Positions 17,049 through 28,300 of a stretch of 58,455 nt of DNA are shown here, piece after piece. Source of the DNA: Paenibacillus typhae (GTDB lineage Bacteria > Bacillota > Bacilli > Paenibacillales > Paenibacillaceae). How positions within the stretch are numbered: the first letter of the stretch is position 1; each line of letters starts with the position of its first letter. Location of the stretch: contig NZ_FNDX01000027.1 in NCBI RefSeq assembly GCF_900099765.1, forward strand, positions 25,945 through 84,399, in the 5' to 3' direction. The notes beneath the pieces are model-generated. The model was not told the DNA's origin and made no database searches. It saw only the letters and a list, made by a program, of their open reading frames with translations. A program made the position numbers and the translations under genes.

Positions 17049-17954
17049 TTGTTGGGAGATTGGATAATCCGGAACGTGGATGACGGCGACGAGGGGACCG
17101 TTGCGGCGTTTGGCTTTGCACTGCATATGCACTATCTGTATCATGGTGATTTTGAGCAGAAGAACATGTTTCTGGCGGTAAAAGATAACGAAGCGCTCGC
17201 ACTCGCCCATTTGACGTTCCATGATACGTTCCACGCAGCCGGGCATGACGATGATCCGGAATTTATACGCTATCTTACCGGTGAGATCAGCTTTGGCGGC
17301 GGGGAAGAAGATGAAGCGGTTAAGGATGCCCTGCTGGACACGCTGATCGCCCGGGCACGTGAGATCAAAGCACAGTATCCGCATAAGCGGATTGTACTGA
17401 ATCAATATATTGATACTGGTGATCTCGGGGAGCAGAGCTATTACCTGAAGCGCGGCTTTACCGTTTATGAAACGATTGTTATTTTAAAATATGATCTTAC
17501 CCGTCCGGTTCCCGTGTATCCTCTGCCGGATGATGTGCAAATCCGCCCCTTTCTGCTGAATCATGATGAGGCCCGGGAGAAGTATCATCAGGCAGAGCAG
17601 GCCTCCTTTGACGGGGTAGCCTGGAGTCTCAACCATCTGGCCTGGATGCAGGGCACTCCGGAAATGGTGAACTTCTGTGCATTCAGCGGTGATCAGTTCC
17701 TGGGCAACACCTCCACCTGGAGAATTGGCGATGGACACAGCGCAACGGAGAATGTATTTGTCATTCCGCAGTGGCGCAGCCGGGGCATTGCCCGGAACCT
17801 GCTCTGTGCTGCACTCTCGTACCTGAAGGAGCAGGGCAAATCCGTCGCCACCCTGGGCACCTACGGAACCAATAAAAAAGCCATCCGGCTTTACACCCGG
17901 CTCGGCTACGAGCTGGACGGATTCCGGCTGACGCTGGGTTACGGGATTGAGTAA
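17049..17954 (+). CDS. GNAT acetyltransferase with tandem GNAT-like domains
   Basis: This 301-residue protein has a C-terminal GNAT domain (about 160-301) with the acetyl-CoA motif near residues 235-250 (VIPQWRSRGIARNLL) and the usual NKKAIRLYTRLGYE ending. The N-terminal half looks like a second, diverged GNAT fold ending YYLKRGFTVYETIVI. The start is TTG, following ATAGGGG; two consecutive TTG codons (17049, 17052) both fit. It is a single gene ended by a shared bidirectional terminator. The substrate is unknown. Confidence 0.85.
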   Translation: MLGDWIIRNVDDGDEGTVAAFGFALHMHYLYHGDFEQKNMFLAVKDNEALALAHLTFHDTFHAAGHDDDPEFIRYLTGEISFGGGEEDEAVKDALLDTLIARAREIKAQYPHKRIVLNQYIDTGDLGEQSYYLKRGFTVYETIVILKYDLTRPVPVYPLPDDVQIRPFLLNHDEAREKYHQAEQASFDGVAWSLNHLAWMQGTPEMVNFCAFSGDQFLGNTSTWRIGDGHSATENVFVIPQWRSRGIARNLLCAALSYLKEQGKSVATLGTYGTNKKAIRLYTRLGYELDGFRLTLGYGIE

Positions 17955-17997
17955 CCTTTTGGCGGGGAATGAAACGGTACACAACCCTAAATAAAAC

Positions 17998-18041
17998 AAA
18001 AGGGACTGTGTCCTCCCCAAGCGGGTGGAACAGTCCCTTTT
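17998..18041. terminator. Bidirectional terminator between convergent genes
   Basis: AAAAGGGACTGT (17998-18009) and ACAGTCCCTTTT (18030-18041) are perfect arms with A and T runs on both sides, so it serves the GNAT gene and the convergent DUF4003 gene. Confidence 0.9.
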
Positions 18042-18065
18042 GTGCGCCGATTTTATTATTAGAGA

Positions 18066-19055
18066 TCAGTGCGAAGCCGAGGAAGCGGCAGCGGCAGAAG
18101 AGGCTGCGGCTACAGCGATGGCAGTCTGCTGGGCAATGACGATATTAGTCAGGCTGGTGGAGAGCGCCGAGGTCAGAATACCGCTTTTTACATCCTCAAT
18201 AGATTTGTAGGATACCAGGGCTGCACTTAGCAGCAGCAGCTCCTGCTTGGTAATGGACCAGCTGCCGAAGCCTTTCTGGGTTCTTAGATAGTCATGGGTA
18301 TCAGAGATATCCTGTACAAGCGACTCATCGTCTGCCGGAAGCAGAGACAGAACTCCGAGGGAGGAGAGGGTATACTCTTTATCCATCCGGATGCCTCTGA
18401 GGCGGAAGGCATCGCGCAGGGCAAGCACCCGGGCTGCAGCCTCCGGTGAATCCCCGCCCAGGGCCAGGACCTGGGTCAGCGCCTGCACGCTGTTGCCGGA
18501 CAGGAACTCCGGCTTCAGCCCGGCGTAAAGCTGCTCCATCCGGGCAGCTCCGCGTTCCGGCTCAAGATCGGACAGCGCCAGCATGGCGGCAAAGATATAA
18601 TCATCCTGTCCGGTCAGAAAACGGTGATACTCTTTCATGCTGTCATAGAAATGCCGGGTCCGCTCAGCGATACGCTGATGCTGATCGGCCGCCGAGTTAG
18701 CGGCAATCTGGTATGCGGCGACAACGAGATAATCCGAGGCCCGCAGCTTGTGTTCTTTAAGCAGGTCATAGACGGCGAGAGTGTCGGATAACAGCGTCTT
18801 TTGGTCCCCCGATAGCGACAACAGCGCTGCAATGCAAACGGACAGGTTCCCTCTAAAAGTTGAGAACAGGCCGGTTGAGCTTTTAATCAGCTCATTGCTG
18901 TCACGGATAGCCTCGGTGTCTATGGTTTTATTTTGTGCCGTATACAGCAGTGCAGCCAGACGGTTGATCTGTCCGCTTTTCCAGGCAAAAGCCTTTTTGA
19001 TAAGCTGTGTATTACTGACGAATAAATCCAGTCTGTTTACAAATGGCTCCTTCAT
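18066..19055 (-). CDS. DUF4003 family protein
   Basis: This 329-residue, mostly helical, soluble protein matches the DUF4003 family by its MKEYHRFLTGQDDYIFAAML segment (around residue 150) and the SITKQELLLLSAALVS segment near the C-terminus. The C-terminal tail is an Ala/Ser-rich low-complexity run. No signal peptide is visible. Family members are common in Bacillales and have no established function. It is monocistronic and convergent with the tandem GNAT gene. Confidence 0.8.
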   Translation of the reverse strand: MKEPFVNRLDLFVSNTQLIKKAFAWKSGQINRLAALLYTAQNKTIDTEAIRDSNELIKSSTGLFSTFRGNLSVCIAALLSLSGDQKTLLSDTLAVYDLLKEHKLRASDYLVVAAYQIAANSAADQHQRIAERTRHFYDSMKEYHRFLTGQDDYIFAAMLALSDLEPERGAARMEQLYAGLKPEFLSGNSVQALTQVLALGGDSPEAAARVLALRDAFRLRGIRMDKEYTLSSLGVLSLLPADDESLVQDISDTHDYLRTQKGFGSWSITKQELLLLSAALVSYKSIEDVKSGILTSALSTSLTNIVIAQQTAIAVAAASSAAAASSASH

Positions 19056-19256
19056 ATGCGGCTCCCCTCATCTCACACAGATAGTATCTCACATGAAATA
19101 TTTTACTATATTGGGCCTGCAGATAGCGATGCTTAAGACAGTTTTTGAAAGGACTCGGCCACCGATTGTGAGGGTTCTTATTGCCGCGGTATGCTAGAAT
19201 AAAAGAGCTGCCGCAAGCCGCAGCAGGGAACTCAAAACGAATGGAGACATGGAATC

Positions 19257-19598
19257 ATGAATGAATTGCCGAATTGTCCGCAGTGCAGCTCAGTGTACAC
19301 CTATGAGGACGGAACGCAGCTTGTGTGCCCGGAATGCGGGCATGAGTGGACCGCCGGAGCTGAGAGCGGGAGCAGCGAGGATGTTAAGGTAGTTAAGGAT
19401 GCCAACGGGAATGTGCTGAGTGACGGAGACTCCGTAACGGTCATTAAGGATCTGAAGGTCAAAGGAAGCTCCTCCGTACTGAAGATTGGCACTAAAGTAA
19501 AGAACATCCGTCTGGTGGAAGGCGACCATGACATCGACTGCAAAATCGACGGCTTTGGCGCGATGAAGCTGAAATCGGAGTTTGTGCGGAAGGCATAA
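19257..19598 (+). CDS. yjdM: Zinc-ribbon PhnA/YjdM family protein
   Basis: This 113-residue protein has an N-terminal zinc ribbon (two CxxC pairs: CPQCSS and CPECGH, residues 8-29) and the PhnA/YjdM C-terminal beta domain (VKVVKDANGNVLSDGDSVTV, then DCKIDGFGAMKLKSEFVRK). It is full length. The family was named for a neighbour of phosphonate genes in E. coli but has no proven role in that pathway; no phosphonate genes are seen here. A GGAGAC ribosome-binding site precedes the ATG, and a terminator follows. Confidence 0.92.
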   Translation: MNELPNCPQCSSVYTYEDGTQLVCPECGHEWTAGAESGSSEDVKVVKDANGNVLSDGDSVTVIKDLKVKGSSSVLKIGTKVKNIRLVEGDHDIDCKIDGFGAMKLKSEFVRKA

Positions 19599-19619
19599 TA
19601 AGACCCGGATAGAAGATAA

Positions 19620-19649
19620 AGCTGCAGGTTAAACTGCGGCTTTTATTTG
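19620..19649 (+). terminator. Terminator after yjdM
   Basis: AGCTGCAG and CTGCGGCT arms flank a GTTAAA loop, followed by TTTATTTG. Confidence 0.75.
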
Positions 19650-19952
19650 TTTCTTGAAGCAAGTCTGGGGACAGATGATTTAAAAATACATAAAGTCAAA
19701 TAAAAATACGAAAAATCTTGTATACAAATATAGGGAAATTCAGCGTTGGTTTAACCTTCCGCTTACATTTCCTTAAAAGGCTGCTGAATCGCTGTATAGC
19801 GCATCGGGCCGCGGATATGAGGCTGTGAAAGCCCGCTGGAATAAGGAAGTAAAAGGAAGTTATGGTTATGAAGAGTTTTTATTACCGGAGAGCTGTTTGA
19901 AAGCTGCCATCGGGTTTTACGAAAACTTAACCCGCCCTTTACCATGCATGGA

Positions 19953-19981
19953 TTGCACAGTTGCCGGACTAAACGTATCAT
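19953..19981 (+). promoter_or_regulatory. Sigma-A-type promoter of the surface-enzyme operon
   Basis: TTGCAC (19953-19958), a 17-bp spacer, and TATCAT (19976-19981) form a good housekeeping promoter. Transcription would start near 19988, which places the GTG at 20020 about 32 nt into the message and excludes the upstream in-frame codons from 19825 as the start. The interval 19650-19950 is AT-rich around 19680-19735 and carries nothing else I recognise. Confidence 0.7.
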
Positions 19982-20019
19982 TTCCCATTGATTACAACTT
20001 TCATATGGGGGGAAAAGAA

Positions 20020-23000
20020 GTGAAGAAGAGGTTTATGCTGGGAAGCCGTGCGCTTACAGCAGCTATGCTCACAGCTTCATTGCTCACGGCCGGTTATGCG
20101 CCGCTGCTTCCGGCCAGTGCAGAGCCTGCAGACACAGGCAATACTGCAGCTGAAGAAGCAATTAGTACCGATGCAGCAGGCAATGCCGGTACATCCGGAG
20201 GCACCGGAGATGGAGCAGCAGCCCGGGGATTGGGAGATGCCGGATTGCTTTCCGCAGCAGCAGCCGGAGGTACATTAATCGCCAAGGACAGCACCTGGTC
20301 CTATCTTGATGACGGATCAGATCAGACTACGGTCTGGCGCAATGTGTATGATGACAGCTTGTGGAAGCAGGGACAAGCGCCGCTCGGTTATGCAAGCAGC
20401 GGTAAGGGACTGGATCTGAAGACCCGGATCAGCTATGGTCCGGATGCCAGCCAGAAATATGCCACAACGTATTACCGTAATGAGTTCCAGGTTGAAGATC
20501 CGGCAGCAGTCACCCGTCTCGCAGCTACACTGGTACGTGATGACGGAGCTGTTGTATACCTGAACGGACAGGAAGTCTACCGGACCAACATGCCGCAGGG
20601 CACAATCCTCTACAATACTTATGCCTCTTCCGCCGTCGGCGACGAACGGCTGGATAACAACTTCACTATCGATCCTGCTCTGCTGATGCAAGGCGTTAAC
20701 GTAATTGCAGCAGAGGTACATCAGGACCGCGGAGCAAGCTCCGATACTTACTTCTCTCTAGAGCTGAATGCCTCAGCAGGGGCAGCAGCCTCCAAAGAAC
20801 ATGGCTTACTGGGCCAATATTACACCAATAACGACAATTTTGAGTTCGCTGATTATAAATCCACGCGAATTGATTCACAGATTAACTTCAGCAATCTGGA
20901 TCCGGTTCTCCAGACCTGGGCCGGACGGGCAGATGATGCCAATATCCGCTGGACAGGCCGGCTGGCAGTACCGGCATCCGGTGATTATACCTTCTACATG
21001 ATTGGAGATAACGGCTTCCGGATGTGGATTGACGATAAGCTGGTGGTCGATCACTGGAAGAATGACTGGGATGTTGAGCAGACCAGCAGCCCTGTAACCC
21101 TGCAGGCCGGGGAGATGCACAGCTTCAAGGTAGAGTACTTTGAGGACTACGGCGGCTCCAATCTTTATCTGCGCTGGTCCGGCCCTGGAATCGAGAAGCA
21201 GATTGTCCCTGCGGAAGCCTTCTATCTTCCGGCCGGTTACAATGGCCCCGTGTTTGGCACCGTCGATTCCGGAGGCCTGAGCATAGCGCTGCAGCTCACG
21301 GGTAATTTGCAGACTGTTCCTGCAGAGCTGGCTGAACATCTGACCGTTAAAGCGGGCGACAAGGTAATTCCGGTCCTGCAGGCGGTTCAAGGAAGCAGCG
21401 CTGACCAGCTGATGCTGACGCTGGGAACCATCATTATGCCGGGACAGATTGTAAACGTCGAATATGACGGACAGGCCGGACTTAAGCTTGACGGGGATAC
21501 GGCTGCGGGCAGCTTCATTTTCAGTCCTGATAATCATTCGGAAGCGGTTGATTATTCACCGATCGCCATCGCAATGTCCTTCCTGAACGAAGCGAAAACG
21601 AACCGTTCCTTCGCCTGGTATACAAGCTATGAAAGACCGGACAGCGCACCGGCAGGAATCATGGACAGCATCGTCGAGGTTGTTCCTGCGGATCAGGGCT
21701 TTGATTCTCCGGCGAAGCAGCGTTTTACAGGTGATCCTGCCGATACCAAAGCGCTTAATCTGAAAATTACCGGCTCGACAACAGGGGCCTTTATCAGCCA
21801 TAAGGCTGTCGCCAGCGGACTTGCTCCCGGAACTGCCTATAAGTACCGTGTCGGCAGCGACGGCAACTGGAGTGCCGAGGGCAGCTTCACGACCGAGGGC
21901 GAGAAGGAAGATACCTACAGCTTCCTGTATATGACCGACTCCCAAGGCGCCAACACCCATGACTATGAGGTCTGGGCCGATACGCTGAAGAACGGGCTGG
22001 ATGACTATCCGGACGCTAAGTTCCTGGTGATGACGGGCGATCAGGTTGATGCCGGATCACTGGAATCCCAATGGCTCGATTACTTTGGCAAACCGCAGAA
22101 TATGCTGATGAAGCTTCCGCTGATGGCAGCTGTCGGTAACCACGAAGGTCCGTATAACGACAACTATTATTATCATTTTAACTATCCGAACGATTCCATT
22201 GATGATCCGCTTCCTCCGGGCAGTGTATACTCCTTCGACTACGGCGAAGCCCACATCATGGTTATGAATACGATGGATATGGGCTGGGACGAGCGTCAGC
22301 GGAATTCCTTCAACCAGCAGATTGAGTGGCTGAAGCGGGAAGTCGCCGAGACGGACAAGAAGTGGAAGGTTGTTGCGTTCCATAAGGCGATCTATTCGCT
22401 GGGGGGACATGCGGCCGAAACCGAAATCAAAGAGCTGCGGGAAACGCTGTATCCCGTCTTTGATGAGCTTGGAATCGACGTAGTCTTGCAGGGACATGAC
22501 CATGTCTATGTACGCTCTAATCAAATGTACGGGAACAAAGTCGTAGAGAATGTCGTCAAGGACGAAAATGGAAATCCGCTTAACCCGGACGGAACGTTAT
22601 ACATGATCAACAACTCCTCCGGCACGAAATTTTACGATGTTAATAAGAATGTAGATCCTTATTTTGCAGCCGTTTACGAACAGCCGAAGATGCCGATTTA
22701 CTCCGGAATTCTGATGACGGAAGACAGCTTTACGATCAATTCTTATAAATCCGGTGATACTGCACCTTTTGATACGTACACGATTGTACGGAAAGACAGC
22801 AAACCGAAACCGGTTGAGAAACTTTCGGCTGCACGGGCAGAGGAGAAGGCTACACTGCTTACCTGGGAAAAACCTCAGGACGTGAGTGCAGATGATGCTG
22901 TGAGAGGCTTCCGTATCTATGAGAAAAACGGGAAGCTGGGTATGAACTGGAACGTCTATGTTCCGGCAGTTGAGGGACAAAGTAAGTACGAATTAACAGT

Positions 23001-23661
23001 AGCGGGAACGAATCCGGCTGTAGATTACGAATTCATCGTCAAGGCTGTAAATAAGCGTGACAATTCCGCAGAAGCCGCTGTCTTCACCGGCGGTGAACGC
23101 CCGGCAGCCCCTACCGCTCCGGTTGTTGATGATGCCCGTAACACTTTCGGCTGGACTCCGGTACCGGGATATACCCGTGCTGCTGATTATGAATTCAGCT
23201 TTGACGGAGGCGAAAAGTGGCAGCCGGCCACAGCGAACCCGCAGCCGCTTCCAGATGGTGAATACGCTGCAGGTAAGGTTCAGGTCCGCATCAAGGGCGA
23301 TGAGACAGCCGGGACACCGGCAGGCTCGGCGCTGCTCTCGGATAAACCGTTTACCCTTAATGATCATAGCGATACGTACGCGCTCCAAGGAACACTCAAA
23401 CGGGATAATCAGCTCAAGGTTGAGGTTTCAGTCGAGAAGCTGGCGGAATACACCGGCAGCGCCTATGTGGTGTTCGAGCTCCTGGACGGCGATACTCCGC
23501 TGCTGATCAGCGCGGTTCCGCTGAAGAGTGATACCCTCACCATGTCCCAGTATTACAACGTAAAAGGTGCGGACTACCGGGTCAAGGTATTCGTATTTGA
23601 TCAATTTAACAGCAATCTTGAAGTGCCTGAGCAGCTTGCCAAGCCGGCTGAGCTTCAGTGA
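20020..23661 (+). CDS. Secreted multidomain purple-acid-phosphatase-like metallophosphoesterase
   Basis: This protein of about 1213 residues begins at GTG 20020, after GGGGGG, and has a signal peptide (about 1-33). Domains in order: a beta-sandwich module with LVRDDGAVVYLNG (about 84-250), a PA14 carbohydrate-binding domain (260-407), a purple-acid-phosphatase N-terminal FN3-like domain (512-627), a calcineurin-like phosphoesterase (629-847) with MTDSQG, MTGDQVD, VGNHE and GHDHVY metal-site motifs, an FN3 domain (927-1023) and a C-terminal module with NTFGWTPVPG (1026-1213). The first and last modules have close relatives in the GH92 protein of the same operon. It is an exported phosphatase, probably acting on phosphorylated glycans; the substrate is inferred. 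Confidence 0.88.
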   Translation: MKKRFMLGSRALTAAMLTASLLTAGYAPLLPASAEPADTGNTAAEEAISTDAAGNAGTSGGTGDGAAARGLGDAGLLSAAAAGGTLIAKDSTWSYLDDGSDQTTVWRNVYDDSLWKQGQAPLGYASSGKGLDLKTRISYGPDASQKYATTYYRNEFQVEDPAAVTRLAATLVRDDGAVVYLNGQEVYRTNMPQGTILYNTYASSAVGDERLDNNFTIDPALLMQGVNVIAAEVHQDRGASSDTYFSLELNASAGAAASKEHGLLGQYYTNNDNFEFADYKSTRIDSQINFSNLDPVLQTWAGRADDANIRWTGRLAVPASGDYTFYMIGDNGFRMWIDDKLVVDHWKNDWDVEQTSSPVTLQAGEMHSFKVEYFEDYGGSNLYLRWSGPGIEKQIVPAEAFYLPAGYNGPVFGTVDSGGLSIALQLTGNLQTVPAELAEHLTVKAGDKVIPVLQAVQGSSADQLMLTLGTIIMPGQIVNVEYDGQAGLKLDGDTAAGSFIFSPDNHSEAVDYSPIAIAMSFLNEAKTNRSFAWYTSYERPDSAPAGIMDSIVEVVPADQGFDSPAKQRFTGDPADTKALNLKITGSTTGAFISHKAVASGLAPGTAYKYRVGSDGNWSAEGSFTTEGEKEDTYSFLYMTDSQGANTHDYEVWADTLKNGLDDYPDAKFLVMTGDQVDAGSLESQWLDYFGKPQNMLMKLPLMAAVGNHEGPYNDNYYYHFNYPNDSIDDPLPPGSVYSFDYGEAHIMVMNTMDMGWDERQRNSFNQQIEWLKREVAETDKKWKVVAFHKAIYSLGGHAAETEIKELRETLYPVFDELGIDVVLQGHDHVYVRSNQMYGNKVVENVVKDENGNPLNPDGTLYMINNSSGTKFYDVNKNVDPYFAAVYEQPKMPIYSGILMTEDSFTINSYKSGDTAPFDTYTIVRKDSKPKPVEKLSAARAEEKATLLTWEKPQDVSADDAVRGFRIYEKNGKLGMNWNVYVPAVEGQSKYELTVAGTNPAVDYEFIVKAVNKRDNSAEAAVFTGGERPAAPTAPVVDDARNTFGWTPVPGYTRAADYEFSFDGGEKWQPATANPQPLPDGEYAAGKVQVRIKGDETAGTPAGSALLSDKPFTLNDHSDTYALQGTLKRDNQLKVEVSVEKLAEYTGSAYVVFELLDGDTPLLISAVPLKSDTLTMSQYYNVKGADYRVKVFVFDQFNSNLEVPEQLAKPAELQ

Positions 23662-23684
23662 CCAGGAAAGAGAGGAATCCGAAG

Positions 23685-25370
23685 GTGAAAAAAGTTGTAG
23701 CGGCTGTAATGGCCTTTATGCTCCTGTGTATCCCTGCTGCAGTCTTTGCAGCCTCATCCTTCACGCTGCAGCTCAGTGTGAAGGAAGCCTTACGGGGCGG
23801 CAGCATTACGCTGTCAGGTACAACACCCGGCCAGGCAGACCAGGTTGTTGTCAAAGTGGTCAGTCCCGCTCAGACCGTATTCTATATTGATGTTCTTACG
23901 GCGGATGGAGGAGCTTATACGAAGCGGCTGGCTATTCCTGCGAGCCAGGTGCTGGCTCCTTCCGGCAGCTATACCGTAATTGCCGGCAGCGGCGGAACGA
24001 CGCTTACGCAGACCTTTACCATTCCGGGCGGGGAGGAGCCGGGAGGCGGAGAACCGGGTACGGGAACGCCGACCCCGGCACCAACGCCTACGCCGTCATC
24101 GACCCCGGTACCGACATCCACACCGAATCCTTCCTTGCCGGGCGGAACAGGCGGCATACCGGCCTCACCAGCCGCAGACGTTATTCCTGCCGGTGCCGGC
24201 TCTGCCAGCGGTGCCATCGTGAAACCGGAGGCGGTTGAAGGCGGACGTTATCTGGTGGGTGCAGATACATTGACGCAGGCCATGCAGCAGGCTGCGGGCA
24301 GTATTACACTAGAGCTTCCGGCGACAGCAGGCGAGACGGACGTGACGCTGGAGCTTCCGGGGAAATCAATGGAGCTGATGAACACAGGCAATACCGCTCT
24401 TGTACTGACAGACGGGGTAAGAACCATATCTTTCCCGGCAGGTGCGATTAAGCTGTCAGGAGATGACCAGACCCGGCTGCGGATTACCTTTAACGCAGTA
24501 TGGAACGACGAAGCGGGAGCACTGGTTACCCGCGCTGCGGGCGGCGATGCTGCATATGCTCCTACCGGCGTCATGATTTCCCTTACTATCGAATCCGTTA
24601 ACGGCAGTAATACTGCCGGCATTCACCAGCTGGGGCAGCAGGCCCAGGTTAGCCTGAAGCTGACGCCTGCGCAGCAGGCAGCCATCAATACAGAACTTGC
24701 CGGCATCTACTATCTGAACGGCAGCAGTGCAGAATATATGCCGGGAAGCATAAAGGGCGGAACGGTAACCTTCAAGACCGGACATTTCTCCACGTATGCA
24801 CTGCTGGTCTATGACAAGAGCTTTACGGATTTGTCCGGACACTGGGCTGAGCCGGCGGTGAAACGGCTTGCCGCCAAGCATCTGGTGAACGGTGTGGATG
24901 CGGAGCATTACGAGCCGGGACGCGGCATTACCCGCGCGGAATTCGTTGCATTGCTGATGCGTGCCGTAGAACGTACGGGCAGCGTGCCTTCCATGGTTGC
25001 TCCGGCACCGTTTAGTGACGTGCCGTCAAGCAGCTATTATGCGCAGCAGGCGGCTGAAGCGGCAGCAATGGGTATTATGAACGGCTATGACGGGGCATTC
25101 CGTCCGGGCGACCGCATTACCCGCGAGGAAGCGGCCGTAGCGCTGGTCCATGCGGCCAAGCATTTCAGCTTGCCGGCAGGCAGCCAGTCCAATCCGGCTT
25201 ATGCTGATGCACAGCAGATTTCCTCCTGGGCTGCAGCCAGTGTGGCCGAAGCGGGAGTGAGCGGGCTGATGCAGGGAGACGGCACAAAGTTCCAGCCGAA
25301 GAAGCAGGTTACCCGTGCTGAAGTGGCTGCTATGGTCAGCCGTCTGGTTCAATCCGGCTCTTCTTTATAA
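23685..25370 (+). CDS. SLH-domain cell-surface protein
   Basis: The likely start is GTG 23685, 9 nt after AGAGAGG, giving about 561 residues and a clean signal peptide; the frame also opens at a GTG that overlaps the previous stop. The order is signal peptide (1-22), an Ig-like region (about 25-112), a Pro/Thr linker (114-156), a central beta-rich region with a ZU5-like feel (up to 370), and three SLH repeats (379-561) that bind pyruvylated wall polymer. Its place between two secreted enzymes lacking SLH repeats suggests it anchors or organises them on the wall; that is inference. Confidence 0.88.
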   Translation: MKKVVAAVMAFMLLCIPAAVFAASSFTLQLSVKEALRGGSITLSGTTPGQADQVVVKVVSPAQTVFYIDVLTADGGAYTKRLAIPASQVLAPSGSYTVIAGSGGTTLTQTFTIPGGEEPGGGEPGTGTPTPAPTPTPSSTPVPTSTPNPSLPGGTGGIPASPAADVIPAGAGSASGAIVKPEAVEGGRYLVGADTLTQAMQQAAGSITLELPATAGETDVTLELPGKSMELMNTGNTALVLTDGVRTISFPAGAIKLSGDDQTRLRITFNAVWNDEAGALVTRAAGGDAAYAPTGVMISLTIESVNGSNTAGIHQLGQQAQVSLKLTPAQQAAINTELAGIYYLNGSSAEYMPGSIKGGTVTFKTGHFSTYALLVYDKSFTDLSGHWAEPAVKRLAAKHLVNGVDAEHYEPGRGITRAEFVALLMRAVERTGSVPSMVAPAPFSDVPSSSYYAQQAAEAAAMGIMNGYDGAFRPGDRITREEAAVALVHAAKHFSLPAGSQSNPAYADAQQISSWAAASVAEAGVSGLMQGDGTKFQPKKQVTRAEVAAMVSRLVQSGSSL

Positions 25371-25395
25371 GATGAAAGCGAGGGAAATGAAGCTC

Positions 25396-28300
25396 ATGCG
25401 TAAACAACTGTTCGCCATTCTGATGTCAGTCCTGATGCTGCTCGGGCTGCTGGATTCCGTGACTGCTATTACAGTCACGGCGTCCGCCGCTGAAGCCGGG
25501 ATTGAGGTGTATCCGACAAGGAATGTTGCACTGAATGCAAAGGTGGCCGCTTCAGGACAAGCTAATATTAATGAACGGGCGGAATTTGCGGTAGACGGCA
25601 AATTGGATACGAAGTGGTGCGACAATACAGCCGCCAAGATCAAGTGGATGACGCTTGATCTCGGCAAGCAGTATACAATTAATGAATGGAAGGTTTACAA
25701 CGCAGCCATTAGTGAAGGCTCGAACAGCCCGTTCTGGAACACGCAGAATTTCCGGCTGCAGAAAAGTGATGACGGTGTAACCTGGACTGATGTAGATGTC
25801 GTGCAGGGCAATGTGCAGACGGTCGTTGACCGTTACCTGCCTGAGCCGGTAACGGCACAGTATCTCCGTTTCTACGTCAGTAAAGGCGCTGCCGGGGACA
25901 ATACGGTCCGCCTGTATGAGCTGGAGATATACGGGGTGGATACCGGCAAATACCCTGCTTATCCGGCGGTAAATCTGGATCCGGCAGATTATGTAGATCC
26001 GTTCATTAACACGCTGGGTGACAACGGCCAGACAAATCCCGGACCGTCAATGCCGTTCGGCCTGGTCTCAGTGGGACCGGACAGCGACGGCGGAGCATTC
26101 AGCGGTTATTATTATCAGGATAAAAACCTCAAGGGCTTCTCCCAGGTGCGGTTCAGCGGTGCGGGCTGCAGCGGTGCAGGCGGTAACATTCTGATGATGC
26201 CGCAGACCGGTTCTTTTACCAAAAATGTAAATGAATATAAGCAGAAATATGATAAGAGCAGCGAGCAGGCCTCCGCAGGCTATTACGGGGTAACGCTGGC
26301 ATCGGGAATCGGAGTGGAACTGACAGCTTCCAATAACGTCGGGTTCCACCGTTATACCTTCCCGGCTTCCGCCAATACGGGCTCTGTGCTGGTTGATCTC
26401 TCTAATTCCTATGCAGGGATGCTGGATGCGAACCTGAAGGTAGAGAGCAACAATGAGATTACAGGCATGGTCCAATCCAAAAATGTTTGCGGCAACGGCT
26501 ATTATAAGCTCTACTATTCCATCCAGTTTGACCATGATTTTGGTTCTTACACCTCCTGGGAGGGCAATACCACCGGGGCAGCTGCTGTCCGCAGCGGTGC
26601 AAACAGCGGTGTGTGGGTCAACTTCAATACAGCTTCTGATAAAGTGATCCAGGCCAAGGTCGGCCTGTCGGCGGTAAGTGTGGAGCAGGCGAGAGCCGAA
26701 GCGAAGCAGGATATTGCAGACTGGGATTTCGATGCCCAGCACGCCAAGATCCGTGCCGCCTGGAGCGATATACTGGGCAAGGTGGAAATTAAGGATGCGG
26801 ATGAAGAGAACAAGAAAGTATTTTATACCCAGATGTACCATACGTATCTGCATCCGAAGAACGTGACCAGCTCTGCCGGAACGTTCAAGGCAGGCAGAGC
26901 CGAGAGCGCGGTACGCCAGACGTCTGAGCTTGGCGATGATTTTGAATACTATAACGGCTGGGCGACCTGGGATGATTTCCGCAAATATGCCCTGTTCTCT
27001 GTATTGGAGCCGCAAAAGTACAACAACATGGTGAAGTCGCTGGTTGATCTGTACACAACGAGAGGAACCTACACCCAGTGGGGGGACGGCTACTGGCCGA
27101 GCCCGACGGTCCGTAACGAATTCAACGGAGCTGTCATTCTTGATGCTTATGCCAAAGGCTTCACTGACTATGATGCGTATACGGCGCTTAAGGGAATGGC
27201 TGTGGACGCAGATAACTTCTCAATCTCTGACAGCGAAATCTCCGGCAAGCTGGAGAAAGCGAAGAGTGCTTACTTCCCGATGAAGCTGGCTGCATTGCTT
27301 GGGGATAAGAGCACTTATGACAAATATAAGAAGCTCGCACTGTCCTACCAGAAGCTGTGGAATGCGAACCAGGTTGATGAAAACGGCGTAAAAACCGGCT
27401 TCTTCACCCCGAACGGTACCACGGTAGCCAAAAATGACGTAACTGCTGTGGACAAGTACGCTTATCAGGGCAATCTCTGGACCTACCGCTGGTCTGCAAC
27501 ACAGGACATGAACGGTCTGGCTCAGCTGATGGGCGGCAAAACAGAAATGGCTAAGCAGTTGCAGGACTTCTTTGCCAGAAATGAGTACATGGCGATTAAT
27601 GAGCCGGATATCGACGTTCCTTATCTGTTCAACTATCTGGGCTATCCGTATCTGACCCAGTATTACGCCAGAGAATATACAACGGAGGTTGTTACCCAGA
27701 AGTACCACAACCACGGTTTATATGCCTATCCGATTCAGTCGCGTGTCTACCGCGCTGATCCTGAAGGCTATCTGCCTTCCATGGATGACGATGCGGGCGG
27801 GATGTCCTCGTGGTTTGTTTATAGCGCGATGGGACTGTTCCCGGGCAACCCGGGCGATGCCAATTTCCTGATCGGCTCGCCGATTTTCTCGGAGCTGACA
27901 CTGCACCTGGATGGCGGCAAGACGTTCACCATCAAAGCTGACAATGTCTCTCCTGAGAACAGGTTCATCCAGTCTGCAGAGCTGAACGGCCAAACGTTCG
28001 ACCAGGCCTGGATCAGCTATGCTGATGTGAAGAACGGCGGCACGCTGGAATTTGATATGGCTGGCGAGCCGAATTACGCCTGGGGTGCTTCAGCCAAAGC
28101 TGCTCCGCCTACAGTGGATTACGATGCGGACATTGAGAACACCCTCTCGCGTACCGCATTGGTCAGTGGGGGCTCGGAATGGAAATATTACGACAAAGGC
28201 AAAGCGCCCGGCAACGGCTGGACAGGAGCTGACTTTAATGACAGCAGCTGGTCCTTCGGACAGGCACCGCTTGGTTATGATAACAAGGGCTATGCCAAGA

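Noticed and set aside
19825..20019. N-terminal extension of the phosphatase
   Set aside because: The extension lies before a good promoter (19953-19981) and would hide the signal peptide; GTG 20020 has a ribosome-binding site and a clean signal sequence.
26068..27015. Long minus-strand frame inside the GH92 gene
   Set aside because: Antisense shadow of a clearly conserved catalytic domain; no ribosome-binding site or recognisable product.
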